Below, in pieces: positions 1 through 7,091 of a stretch of 17,928 nt of DNA. Source of the DNA: CAYLQA01 sp964385695. Its GTDB lineage: Bacteria; Desulfobacterota; Desulfobulbia; Desulfobulbales; Desulfurivibrionaceae. Location of the stretch: positions 1 to 17,928 of the forward strand of contig CAYLQA010000057.1 in NCBI GenBank assembly GCA_964385695.1, in the 5' to 3' direction. Below the pieces are notes generated by a model, which worked only from the letters and a program-made list of their open reading frames with translations, was not told the origin of the DNA and searched no databases. Position 1 is the stretch's first letter. Each line of letters opens with the position of its first letter. A program made the translations under genes and the position numbers.

Positions 1-161
1 GCCGCCGAGGCCAGAACATCAGCAGCCTCCCGCAACTCGGTAATCTGACTGGTAAGGCTGCTCACCATCTGGGACAGGGCATTGCCCAAGGTGTCTTTTT
101 CCGAACGGGGCGTGACCGTTACGGTCAGATCGCCCGCCGCAATGGTATCGGCAATGCCGGC
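1..161. repeat. Direct repeat shared by the two MCP genes, copy 1
   Basis: Bases 1-161 align without gaps to 2280-2440 (offset 2279). The first 71 bases are identical, mismatches become frequent after that, and the match probably continues past the left edge. It encodes the last HAMP unit and the entry to the signalling helices of both chemoreceptors. Perfect identity that includes third codon positions points to recent duplication or gene conversion, not only protein-level conservation. Confidence 0.9.
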
Positions 162-1283
162 GGTGCTGCGCAGCGACTTGATGAGGGAGCTAAAGGACTG
201 CAGCATCACGCCGATCTCGTCTTGCTGCTGATACTGGGGAATCATCATATTAAGGTCGCCTTCGGCAGCCTTTACCGTTAAGTCAGCCACCTCCTTGATG
301 GGCCGGGCTATGGCCCTGCCGAAGAAATAGGCCACCACAGCGACCACGATGGCAATAGCGATTCCCAGCCAGATTATTTTGTAAGCCAGCTCCCGGGAGG
401 GGACAAAGGCCTCGTCAGTATCCATCTTGGTCACGATGGTCCAGCCCAGACCGAACTCCCTCTCCAGGGCCTCTCCCACCAAGGCGGCAACAATGGGGAC
501 ATCGCGATAATCCAGGAAGATGCCGGTCATGTTTTCCTTCTTGCTCTGAAACTGCCTGACCGGTTCGGTATCCGCCTTCTGTTTCAGCGCCGCATCAGGA
601 AGAAAGCGGGAAGGCGTGATCAGGAATTTGTCCTTATTGACGATGATGATCTCGCCGGTCTCACCTAGGCCGGTGCTGTTTGTCATAATCTCGTTGATGA
701 GGGAAAGATTGTTGCGGACTGCGATAACACCCACGGTTTTTTTCTCCCTGTGAGAGAGGATGGGGGCGGAGTTTGTAATAGTGAGCCCGTTAATCTCTCT
801 GGAGAAATAGACGTCTTGGATGTAACTGCCCCTCAACCCCTCCCGGAAGAAGGGCTCACCGGACAGGTCGCTGTCCAGGTGATCCTTTTCAGAGTCCCCC
901 ACGATCCTGCCTTGCATATCGAGAATGATCACATCCTCGGCATTGAGGTCTGTGGGCATCTTTACCTCCCGGATATAGTCGCTCAGCTGCATCTGGAGGC
1001 TTTTGCGATCGGCACCGGGTTGCGCCAAGGCCGCGAGAGATTTCACGAGGTAATCATCGGCGGCCATTGTCTCGACAAGGGCCTTTTCCGCCCGCAGGTA
1101 TTCAATGAGCGCCCGCGTCGTCCTGACCCCTATGGCGCTGAAATCGTCAAAAAACTGCTTTTCCAAAGCGGCCCGGCCATTGTTGTAACAGATGGAGCCG
1201 AGAGTCACGATGGGCACCAGGGATACCACCAAGAAGAGAGTCACCATCTTCGTCAGCAGATTTCTTGTGATATAGCGGAGCAT
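1..1283 (-). CDS. Methyl-accepting chemotaxis protein with Cache-type sensor (partial, C-terminus outside window)
   Basis: This is a transmembrane chemoreceptor; 427 codons are visible and the frame runs off the left edge. A membrane segment lies at about residues 13-32. A periplasmic double-Cache-like sensor follows at about 35-295, with a typical Cache core at 117-190. A second membrane segment lies at about 302-322, then a HAMP domain at about 323-372. A second HAMP-like unit (STAGIADTIAAGDL, ending SQMVSSLTS) at about 373-412 nearly copies a unit in the neighbouring MCP at 1481-3442. The cytoplasmic signalling hairpin, which contacts CheA/CheW and carries methylation sites, is cut off. 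The start at 1281-1283 is supported by a GGAGG ribosome-binding site 8 bases upstream. It follows the other MCP in the same direction after 197 bp, so it is probably the next gene of the chemosensory operon, although hairpins in the gap could separate transcription. The ligand is unknown. Confidence 0.93.
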   Translation of the reverse strand, partial: MLRYITRNLLTKMVTLFLVVSLVPIVTLGSICYNNGRAALEKQFFDDFSAIGVRTTRALIEYLRAEKALVETMAADDYLVKSLAALAQPGADRKSLQMQLSDYIREVKMPTDLNAEDVIILDMQGRIVGDSEKDHLDSDLSGEPFFREGLRGSYIQDVYFSREINGLTITNSAPILSHREKKTVGVIAVRNNLSLINEIMTNSTGLGETGEIIIVNKDKFLITPSRFLPDAALKQKADTEPVRQFQSKKENMTGIFLDYRDVPIVAALVGEALEREFGLGWTIVTKMDTDEAFVPSRELAYKIIWLGIAIAIVVAVVAYFFGRAIARPIKEVADLTVKAAEGDLNMMIPQYQQQDEIGVMLQSFSSLIKSLRSTAGIADTIAAGDLTVTVTPRSEKDTLGNALSQMVSSLTSQITELREAADVLASA

Positions 1284-1410
1284 TTTTACTACCTCCGTTG
1301 TCGATGAACCCGTAAAAAGCCACCTTTTCAACGCAAAGGCGGCAGATAAGCGAGCCTCAATTCTTCGCTTAACTGTGAGACTTCGATCCATAACTCGTTA
1401 AAACAACTGG

Positions 1411-1430
1411 ATTCCCGCCTTCGCGGGAAT
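1411..1430. repeat. 20-bp palindromic repeat of the ATTCCC-N8-GGGAAT type
   Basis: The arms ATTCCCGC and GCGGGAAT pair perfectly (8 bp) around a CTTC loop. The sequence fits the ATTCCC-N8-GGGAAT pattern known as dRS3 in Neisseria; similar GGATTCCCGCC...GCGGGAATGAC palindromes are dispersed in many proteobacterial genomes (recalled knowledge). It directly abuts a second, unrelated hairpin at 1431-1463. Only one copy was noticed in this window, so repetitiveness in this genome is not shown. Confidence 0.7.
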
Positions 1431-1463
1431 GACAAGAATGAGAGAATTTGTCTCATTCTTGTC
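1431..1463 (-). terminator. 13-bp perfect stem-loop after the MCP gene, possible terminator
   Basis: The arms GACAAGAATGAGA (1431-1443) and TCTCATTCTTGTC (1451-1463) are perfectly complementary around a 7-base loop. The structure begins 18 bases past the stop codon of the MCP gene at 1481-3442. No clear U tract follows on the minus strand; the neighbouring 1411-1430 hairpin comes next, then TTGTTTTAA. It may end or weaken transcription, or stabilise the mRNA 3' end between the two MCP genes. It could also simply be part of a dispersed repeat. Confidence 0.5.
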
Positions 1464-1480
1464 GGCCTTGCAAAAGCCGC

Positions 1481-3442
1481 TCAGGCGAGGCTGTACTGGC
1501 CGACCAATTCCTTGAGTTTCAGGCCCAGTTCGTTCAGGGATTGGGAGGAGGTTTCCACCTGCCCCATACTGGCAACGTTCTGGCCGGTGGCCTGCTTGAT
1601 GCTTTCCATGGCGCTGGCGATCTGGTCCATGCCCACCAGCTGCTGCTGGCTCGAGGCCGTGATCTGGCCGGCGGCCTGCGCCGCCTCCTGGATATTTTCG
1701 GCCAGTTTACGGATCGCCTCGCCAGCCGTGGCCGACTGCTCGACTCCGGCATCCACCGCCTTGCTGCCCTGCTCCGTGGCCATCACTGCCGCGCTGGTTG
1801 CCTGTTGGATATCGTTCAGCACGCTCTGTACCTGGGCTGTGGCCTGTTTGGACTGCTCGGCCAGGTTGCGGATCTCCTGGGCCACCACGGCAAAACCCTT
1901 GCCTTGCTCACCGGCCTTGGCCGCCTCAATGGAGGCGTTCACCGACAGAAGGTTTGACTGCTCGGCCAGGTCGTTGACCGTGGTGATGATCAGGCCGATG
2001 GTCTGGCTCTGTTCGCTGAGCTTGATGACGGTCTCGGCTATGGCCTCCATCTGCTGCTTGATATGATCCATACCCCGCATGGAGGACTCGGTGGCCTCCC
2101 GGCCATTCTCCGAGACCTCCACCGCCTGCTGGGCGGATTCCGAGACATAGGTCGCCTTCTGGTGGGAGACATGGGAGGTCTGCTTGACCTCCTCCACCGT
2201 GCTGCTGGTCTGATTCACGGCGGTGGCCGATTCCGTGGCAGTGGCGGTGAGCTGGGTGGTGGAGGCCAGAATCTCACTGGCCGCCGAGGCCAGAACATCA
2301 GCAGCCTCCCGCAACTCGGTAATCTGACTGGTAAGGCTGCTCACCATCTGCGAAAGGGCGTTGCCCAGGGTATCTTTTTCCGAACGGGGCGTGACCATTA
2401 CGGTCAGGTCTCCTGCTGCTATGGCATCGGCAATGCCGGCCGTTGAGGTGAGGCTGACCACCATCTGCGAAAGGGCGTTGCCCAAGGCATCCCGTTCCGA
2501 ACGGGGCGTGACCGCTACGCTCAGATCGCCCGCCGCTATGCTGTCGGCAATGCGGGCCGTGGAGCTGAGGCTGGCCACCATCTGCAAAAAGGCGTTGCCC
2601 AAGGCATCCCTTTCCGAGCGGGGCACGACCTCACGGCCCAGGTCGCCCACCGCGATATTTTGCGCCACAGCCGTCATCTGCTTCAGATAATCGGTCATCT
2701 GCTTGAAGGCCAGGGTCAGCTTTCCCACCTCGTCCATCCGCTTGCCTGCTGGCAGATCCACATCCACCTCGCCTGTGGAAATCTTTTCCGCCACAGCGGT
2801 AAGCTGGCCCAAGGGCCTGGCGATATTGCGGGTAATAACAAAGCTCACCCCTGCCAGTAAGATGACCGCCAGCCCGATGCCCACAACGATAACGGCCTCG
2901 GCTAGGTTGGTATTCCTTGTCTCCTCTAAACGGCGCTCCTTCAGCAGGGCAACCTCCTCCTCTTCCAGGGCCGAGAGGAGGCGGCGGATCTCATCCATAA
3001 TACTTTTTTCCCGATCCTCCAGGACGGTGACTGTTGCCATATCAAACTCCTTGCTGCGTCGCAGGGCGATGACCTCCTTGAGCTCGGCCAGCTCGCTCTT
3101 GACCAATGGCTCCAGGCGGTCGATTCTCCGCTGCTGCACGGGGTTGTCGCTGGTAAGCTTACGCAGGGCGGCAAGATGCCTATGCACCTCTTCAACATCA
3201 GAACTATAGGACTCCAGGTACCCTTCCTTTCCGGTAAGCAGGAAGCCGCGCTGGACGGTTTCGGCACCGAGCAAATGTTTTTCCACTCCGTCAATATTTA
3301 GTAAAACCTCATTGGTATGGTCGACCCAGAAGATGGATTCCTCGAGATGACGCATGGCCACGAAGGCAACCGTACCGATGACAAGAAGCAACACCAGGGC
3401 CAGCAAATAACCAAGGCCGATTTTTATACCGATGGTTTTCAT
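1481..3442 (-). CDS. Methyl-accepting chemotaxis protein with CHASE3 sensor and poly-HAMP array
   Basis: This is a 653-residue chemoreceptor. A membrane segment at about 8-30 is followed by a helical periplasmic domain (about 35-180) with the CHASE3 hallmark ETVQRGFLLTG at 61-71. A second membrane segment lies at about 183-205, then a HAMP domain at about 207-255. Three tandem HAMP-like units of exactly 39 residues follow (256-294, 295-333, 334-372). The signalling domain has the conserved hairpin tip with EQSNLLSVNASIEAAKAGEQ at about 494-513, where CheA and CheW bind. No C-terminal CheR-tethering pentapeptide is present; the protein ends GQYSLA. The start at 3440-3442 has a GGAG site 9 bases upstream, and the gap to the preceding cheW gene is 14 bp, so the two are co-transcribed. 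The receptor probably feeds the CheW/CheR proteins encoded just upstream. The signal it senses cannot be told. Confidence 0.95.
   Translation of the reverse strand: MKTIGIKIGLGYLLALVLLLVIGTVAFVAMRHLEESIFWVDHTNEVLLNIDGVEKHLLGAETVQRGFLLTGKEGYLESYSSDVEEVHRHLAALRKLTSDNPVQQRRIDRLEPLVKSELAELKEVIALRRSKEFDMATVTVLEDREKSIMDEIRRLLSALEEEEVALLKERRLEETRNTNLAEAVIVVGIGLAVILLAGVSFVITRNIARPLGQLTAVAEKISTGEVDVDLPAGKRMDEVGKLTLAFKQMTDYLKQMTAVAQNIAVGDLGREVVPRSERDALGNAFLQMVASLSSTARIADSIAAGDLSVAVTPRSERDALGNALSQMVVSLTSTAGIADAIAAGDLTVMVTPRSEKDTLGNALSQMVSSLTSQITELREAADVLASAASEILASTTQLTATATESATAVNQTSSTVEEVKQTSHVSHQKATYVSESAQQAVEVSENGREATESSMRGMDHIKQQMEAIAETVIKLSEQSQTIGLIITTVNDLAEQSNLLSVNASIEAAKAGEQGKGFAVVAQEIRNLAEQSKQATAQVQSVLNDIQQATSAAVMATEQGSKAVDAGVEQSATAGEAIRKLAENIQEAAQAAGQITASSQQQLVGMDQIASAMESIKQATGQNVASMGQVETSSQSLNELGLKLKELVGQYSLA
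2280..2440. repeat. Direct repeat shared by the two MCP genes, copy 2
   Basis: This is the partner of 1-161, in the same orientation. Bases 2280-2350 are identical to 1-71. The stretch lies inside the MCP gene at 1481-3442 and overlaps that gene's own tandem HAMP-unit array. Confidence 0.9.
2327..2677 (-). repeat. Three in-frame 117-bp tandem repeats encoding HAMP units
   Basis: Each 39-codon unit has the pattern IA-x-GDL-x-V-x-PRSE(R/K)D(A/T)LGNA-x-x-QMV-x-SL. GDL falls at residues 266-268, 305-307 and 344-346. The second and third units are the most alike. The array extends the HAMP relay between membrane and signalling domain, and its DNA similarity makes it prone to unit gain or loss by slippage or recombination. 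Confidence 0.85.
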
Positions 3443-3456
3443 CTTTATCTTCTCCT

Positions 3457-4116
3457 TTATTTGCTGATAGTTCCGGTTGGCATGGCTACCTCTTCCCGGA
3501 CTACAAGTCTGCTGTCGGCCAGCAATTTTTGGCCGTTCAAGACAACCAGCCGCTCATCGGTCACCCCGGTGAGATACTCTGCCCGGATCTCCGTCAAGGT
3601 CGGCAGGGACGACTGAATGGCCTGCAGCGGAATGGTCCTGGTAGCCAGAATCGCATCTGCCAGAATAGCGAACTCCATTTCTTCGTTATGCAGGATAATA
3701 ACCTTGGACAGGTCGGTGAGCCCCTTATCCGGCAGATCGAAAAACTTTTTCAAATCGACCACGGAGATAATCTCGCCCCGGAAGTTGATAATGCCGAGGA
3801 CAAAGGCGGGGATACAGGGAAGCGGCGTGAGATCCTTGAGCGGGTAAACCTCACGGATATACCGCGACTCCAGGCCATAGTGTTCCTGGGCTATCCTGAA
3901 CTCCACCACCTCGATAACTTCTGAGATCCCCTCCACCTCCCCGGGCTTGCCGGCAAGGAGCCGGGCCCTTTCCCGCAGTATTCTGCGCTCCTCCTCAGGT
4001 CCGGGCCGGAATCCCCGGGCCACGGCCTGGCTGTTTTTTTCCAACCGCTGCCTTATCTCCTGCCAGTCGAAGGATCTTTCTTTTTTCAGAGGGGAATCAG
4101 AGTCCGGGTTCTTCAT
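3457..4116 (-). CDS. CheW-type coupling protein with N-terminal extension (WspD-like position)
   Basis: A 219-residue scaffold protein expected to link chemoreceptors to a CheA kinase. The CheW SH3-like domain covers about 63-205, with the conserved stretch GIINFRGEIISVVDLKKFF at about 108-126. The first 60 residues form a helical, charged extension (DWQEIRQRLE, then RRILRERARLLA) of the sort seen in WspD-type CheW proteins and in CheW partners of CheR-TPR genes. The start ATG at 4114-4116 overlaps the cheR stop codon in an ATGA arrangement, so translation is probably coupled to cheR. Fourteen bases separate its stop from the MCP gene. Because cheR upstream is interrupted by an IS, expression of this gene may be reduced by polarity unless a promoter lies nearby. 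Confidence 0.93.
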   Translation of the reverse strand: MKNPDSDSPLKKERSFDWQEIRQRLEKNSQAVARGFRPGPEEERRILRERARLLAGKPGEVEGISEVIEVVEFRIAQEHYGLESRYIREVYPLKDLTPLPCIPAFVLGIINFRGEIISVVDLKKFFDLPDKGLTDLSKVIILHNEEMEFAILADAILATRTIPLQAIQSSLPTLTEIRAEYLTGVTDERLVVLNGQKLLADSRLVVREEVAMPTGTISK

Positions 4117-5025
4117 GAAAAGATCTCCATATTCTGCACGTTGGCCTGCACTATTTCAGAAAGCCTCCCAGCGGTAAGGCCTTCCGCGCCGGGAAGCGGT
4201 TCTTCCGAGGGAATTCTGGCCAGCAGCTCCAGGGCGTTTTTGAAGTGTTTGCCGGCCCTTTTTTCCATATGACGCCGCAAAAGGATGTTGCCCAGGGCGA
4301 AATGGGCCAGGGCAAAGTCCTGATCGATGTAGAGAACCCGTTTCAGGGAGGCAGTCGCCTCCTCAAGTCGGTCTTCCGCCTGCATGATTTCAGCGGCCAG
4401 ATAATGGGCCTCCAGGTCGAGGGAATCCAGATCAATGGCCTTGCCGCACCAGGTAAGGGCGTCAGTAAAGTTGGCCTGATTGGCCGAGGCCCGTGCCTGG
4501 AGAAGAATGGTAGAGCGGTCGGTAACCGGCTCCCTGCTGCTGCCGGCCGCATCAGGCAATCGGTCCTGGGCCGTGGGGCGGCGCGGCTCCTTGGCGGAGG
4601 CAGCAACCGTTGAGGCCGCCTTAAAGGAAAAGGCTGGCACGGCCGCCTCCGTGCCGACGCCGGAAAACAATGCTACCCCTGACCGAACCTCTGTGCCCTG
4701 CTCTTTTACCTCCTCCTCTCTCTTCTTGTAATAGATGGAATCGGGAAGCTCCGCCCCCGCAAAGAGAGAATGATCCACCAGGGAGGCCTCCGGCGGGCTG
4801 ACGAGAAAACAGCCCCACGGAAGCAGGGCATTGGCAAACCTGTGGATGATTTTTTTACTCAGTTCCGGGGCGAAATACATGAGAACGTTGCGGCAGAGGA
4901 TCATATCCATGCCCATGGTGTTATTGAAGAGTGATGGATAGATATCCTCGGCCAGGTTCAGAAAGGAGAAGGTGACCATCCTCTTGATGGGCGTGATCAC
5001 CTCCAGGGAATCCCTGCCTACCCCT
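4113..5025 (-). pseudogene. CheR C-terminal fragment (rest of methyltransferase domain, linker, TPR)
   Basis: The open frame here continues cheR downstream of the insertion. It contains the CheR core pieces ITPIKRMVTFSFLNL and DMILCRNVLMYFAPE, then GCFLVSPPEASL. A roughly 90-residue Ala/Ser/Arg-rich linker and TPR-like helices follow up to the stop at 4113-4115. Reading upstream, the frame runs through the IS left end to a TGA inside the element, with no ATG. The first start-like codon is GTG at 4998-5000, whose GGAG is adjacent with no spacing. Efficient independent translation is therefore doubtful. The TPR portion could still fold if expressed. Confidence 0.85.
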
Positions 5026-5034
5026 CTAAAATAG
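5026..5034. repeat. Target-site duplication, left copy
   Basis: CTAAAATAG is identical to 6527-6535. Removing the element plus one copy (1501 bp) restores the cheR frame and a conserved CheR peptide, which confirms the duplication length. Confidence 0.93.
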
Positions 5035-5048
5035 TCGTCCCTGAAAAA
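5035..5048. repeat. IS terminal inverted repeat (transposase 3' side)
   Basis: TCGTCCCTGAAAAA pairs with the opposite end at 6513-6526, with a single mismatch at the fourth base. It begins exactly where the 9-bp target duplication ends, and the two ends diverge after these 14 bases. Confidence 0.92.
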
Positions 5049-5056
5049 TGCTATTT

Positions 5057-6415
5057 TTAGTCAGCCAGCACCGATCTTAACGCGTATGACGGCCTGGGTT
5101 CAAAATCCCATATTTTGTTCAGAAGAGAAAAAAGAGCAAAAAAGAATAACAGCTCCCTCAATTTCTTGAGGATTATGCGAATATTATGACCGGCACCGCA
5201 TAGAAGGGCATTGATCTTATCTCCAAGCACACCTGTTAGGTGGTTCCGTCCCAGCTTGCCGTCTTCTTTCATGTGGCCTATCACCGGCTCGATGGCGCTA
5301 CGTCGCTTCAACTCTTTTTTCATCTGCGGTGTCAGGCCTCGCTTTCTGCCTGAGATAAAGACATCAACATCTGTGAGCCCGTGACCTCGGTAGCCGCGAT
5401 CCACGTAACAACGTTTTATCGCTTCTCCGGTAATCTCTTTGACTTGGTCAACAGCCTTGCCAAGAGTGTGGCCATCGAACGGGTTGCCATGCTCGGCAAA
5501 CATGCCCACTACAAAGTTGTCACGGTTGGTTGTAGCCACACTGACCTTCACTCCAAACTCGTATTTCTTGTGCGCCTTGCCTTTGGATATGCACTCGACC
5601 TCTGGGGCATGGAGGCTGTACAGCTTATTCTTGCTCTGTTTCTCCTGCGCCAGAAGTCGCTCTGCCATGGCAAGTTCCGGTTCAATAAGAAAGCGGACAT
5701 CCTCACGATGCTCAAGTTTTCTGGTTACATCACGACACACTCGCCCAAGAAACGTCTTGAGCCTTTTGATTTCCCTTCTGGCACGCTTCATCTGGCGGGC
5801 ATGCAGATAGCGCCCAACCTTCAGTAAAGCCTGCGGACCAAGGCGGGAATAACTTTGCCTCAGCGGCAAATCAAACATCTTGGCCAACTTCACCAAGCGC
5901 TCTCTGCTACGGTTGTACAGTTTTGAATCCGTCGGAAAGCTCACGGCTTTCGGCTGCACGGTGGTGTCAACGCTTACGCGTTCCAAGCTCGTGCTGCGAA
6001 CTGCCCCGCTTTCCAGCCCGGCTTTTACTGTGCCTTGCAAAATCAACTGCGCTCCCTTTTCCCCTATCCGTTTGCGCCAACGACTCAAAGAAGATGGATT
6101 AATGGGGAGTCGATGCTGAAAGTAACTCTCTCCGCAGAAATACTGCCAGTAAGGGTTTTCAACCCAGCGTTTCACAACCTCCTCATCAGAAATGCCATGT
6201 GCATGGCTCAGGTACATCAGCCCAGCCATGAGACGAATAGGAATGCCTGGTCTGCCTTTCTTGTCGGAGTACAATGAGCCAAATTTTTCCTCAAAGCTCT
6301 CCCATGGGATCATACCGGCAAGCTGGCACAACTCGTGATTATGGTTCAAAATAGCCTCAAGGCGTTCTCGAAACATGTCGGCCTGGGGTGTTTTATTGCT
6401 CGTTTTTGGACGCAT
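5057..6415 (-). CDS. IS5-family-like DDE transposase
   Basis: This enzyme cuts and joins the ends of the IS. Counting from the ATG at 6413-6415, it has 452 residues. An in-frame GTG three codons upstream (6422-6424) would give 455, but MRPK at the front is the usual start for these proteins and has GGTG 6 bases upstream. The N-terminal InsH-like region has GRPGIPIRLMAGLMYL and WVENPYWQYFCGE. The DDE catalytic set is readable, in 455-residue numbering: Asp153 (SVDTTVQ), Asp342 (YVDRGYRG) and Glu379 in the R-x3-E-x6-K signature (R375, E379, K386). A basic helical insert (about 170-265) sits between the first and second Asp. The frame is full length, so the protein is probably active. A TATAAA on the minus strand in the 88 bp between the start and the inverted repeat could serve as its -10 box. 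Confidence 0.94.
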   Translation of the reverse strand: MRPKTSNKTPQADMFRERLEAILNHNHELCQLAGMIPWESFEEKFGSLYSDKKGRPGIPIRLMAGLMYLSHAHGISDEEVVKRWVENPYWQYFCGESYFQHRLPINPSSLSRWRKRIGEKGAQLILQGTVKAGLESGAVRSTSLERVSVDTTVQPKAVSFPTDSKLYNRSRERLVKLAKMFDLPLRQSYSRLGPQALLKVGRYLHARQMKRARREIKRLKTFLGRVCRDVTRKLEHREDVRFLIEPELAMAERLLAQEKQSKNKLYSLHAPEVECISKGKAHKKYEFGVKVSVATTNRDNFVVGMFAEHGNPFDGHTLGKAVDQVKEITGEAIKRCYVDRGYRGHGLTDVDVFISGRKRGLTPQMKKELKRRSAIEPVIGHMKEDGKLGRNHLTGVLGDKINALLCGAGHNIRIILKKLRELLFFFALFSLLNKIWDFEPRPSYALRSVLAD

Positions 6416-6512
6416 GAAAATCACCAGAAATTGAAGAGTAATAGTGCAATATCCTGCAATTTATAGTGATATAGCTTAGTGAAAAAATACTTAAATTTCA
6501 ACAGGTTGTTTG

Positions 6513-6526
6513 TTTTTCAGGGCCGA
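6513..6526. repeat. IS terminal inverted repeat (transposase 5' side)
   Basis: TTTTTCAGGGCCGA is the complement of TCGGCCCTGAAAAA and matches 13 of 14 bases of the 5035-5048 end. Its TCA at 6517-6519 supplies the premature stop of the CheR N-terminal fragment. Confidence 0.92.
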
Positions 6527-7053
6527 CTAAAATAGCGCTCCTTGACCCAGGAGGGTGTACCGCGAAAGGACCATTTGCCATAGATACCCTTGCCCCCCCT
6601 TTTCAGGGCCTGGCCATTGATGTCGGTGGCCAGAATGGTGATCTGCCAGTCCGCCGCATCGGGCAGCATCTTGCTGAGCAGGACAGCGATGGAATAGGGC
6701 TCCTCACCGCTGCTGCAGCCGGCGCTCCATATCCGCAGCCGCTTTCCCCTTCTGCGGCCCTGTTCGATCAACGGGGGCAGCACATGGTTTTCAAGGATTT
6801 CAAAGGTCTTTTTCTCCCGGAAGAAATAGGTCTCCCCCACCGTGAGATGACAGGCCAGGGTTGCAATCTCCTCTTTTGAAAGAACGGCTGAGAGCAGCCA
6901 CTGGATAAAGGCGTCTTCGTCCTCATAACCGAATTCGGAGGCAGCGCCGTGGATAGCCCGGGCCAGATCGCGCCAGCGCTCTGGCGGAAAATGGAGGCCA
7001 AAGGTATGGGCGATGAACCTGCTGAGGCTGCTGTATTGTGACCTGTCTGTCAT
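6517..7053 (-). pseudogene. CheR N-terminal fragment (truncated at residue 175 plus 3 IS-encoded residues)
   Basis: A 178-residue truncated product: 175 native residues, then SRP read from the IS end before a TGA at 6517-6519. It holds the N-terminal helical domain (about 1-70), the FFRE stretch (about 77-80), the SAM-binding motif (108-121) and ATDIN (142-146). It lacks the second half of the methyltransferase fold, so it should not methylate receptors. The start at 7051-7053 has only a weak purine-rich upstream sequence (AAAGAAAA). Translation may rely on coupling to the cheW gene 38 bp upstream. Confidence 0.85.
6527..6535. repeat. Target-site duplication, right copy
   Basis: CTAAAATAG directly abuts the inverted repeat that ends at 6526. 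On the coding strand it reads CTATTTTAG, within the YFR codons of CheR. Confidence 0.93.
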
Positions 7054-7091
7054 TTTTCTTTGCCGGGTTCTCTTTTGACTCTCTTTTTCGC

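Larger units (their letters stand above)
5035..6526 (-). mobile_element. IS5-family-like insertion sequence, 1492 bp, complete, inserted in cheR
   Basis: The element is bounded by imperfect terminal inverted repeats, TCGTCCCTGAAAAA at 5035-5048 and the complement of TCGGCCCTGAAAAA at 6513-6526 (13 of 14 match). A 9-bp direct duplication, CTAAAATAG, flanks it at 5026-5034 and 6527-6535. It carries one transposase gene on the minus strand, the same direction as the interrupted operon. The intact ends, intact transposase frame and identical target copies suggest recent insertion and possible mobility. A 9-bp duplication differs from the 4 bp of IS5 itself; IS903-group members give 9 bp. Confidence 0.95.
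4113..7053 (-). pseudogene. CheR-type MCP methyltransferase with TPR tail, interrupted by an insertion sequence
   Basis: CheR proteins use S-adenosylmethionine to methylate receptor glutamates. The gene is split by the element at 5035-6526. Joining 7053-6527 to 5025-4113 gives 1440 bases, an uninterrupted 479-codon frame plus stop. The junction reads VKERYFRGVGRDSLEV, as expected for the family. The front part has TYFFRE at about 75-80 and the SAM motif IWSAGCSSGEEPYS at 108-121. The rear part has the conserved CRNVLMYF, a low-complexity linker and TPR-like helices (AHYLAAEIMQAEDRLEEA, then FALAHFALGNILL) near the C-terminus. This layout matches WspC-type CheR. The gap to the upstream cheW is 38 bp. 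With catalytic parts on separate fragments and no good start for the rear one, activity is probably lost. Confidence 0.92.

Noticed and set aside
1284..1400. Search for sigma-54 or flagellar sigma-28 promoter before the left-edge MCP
   Set aside because: No GG-N10-GC element with proper context and no TAAA/CGATAA pair was found.
2327..2677. Regular repeats considered as a CRISPR or minisatellite array
   Set aside because: The repeats are in frame, have a period of exactly 39 codons, encode HAMP units and have no spacers.
1448..2860. Several plus-strand open frames opposite the MCP gene
   Set aside because: All are shadows of the repetitive, GC-rich MCP coding sequence and have no homology-like motifs.
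5051..5060. CTATTTTTAG inside the IS left end resembles the complement of the target duplication
   Set aside because: It has one extra base and lies partly in the transposase stop region; the true duplication is fixed by frame restoration at 5026-5034 and 6527-6535.
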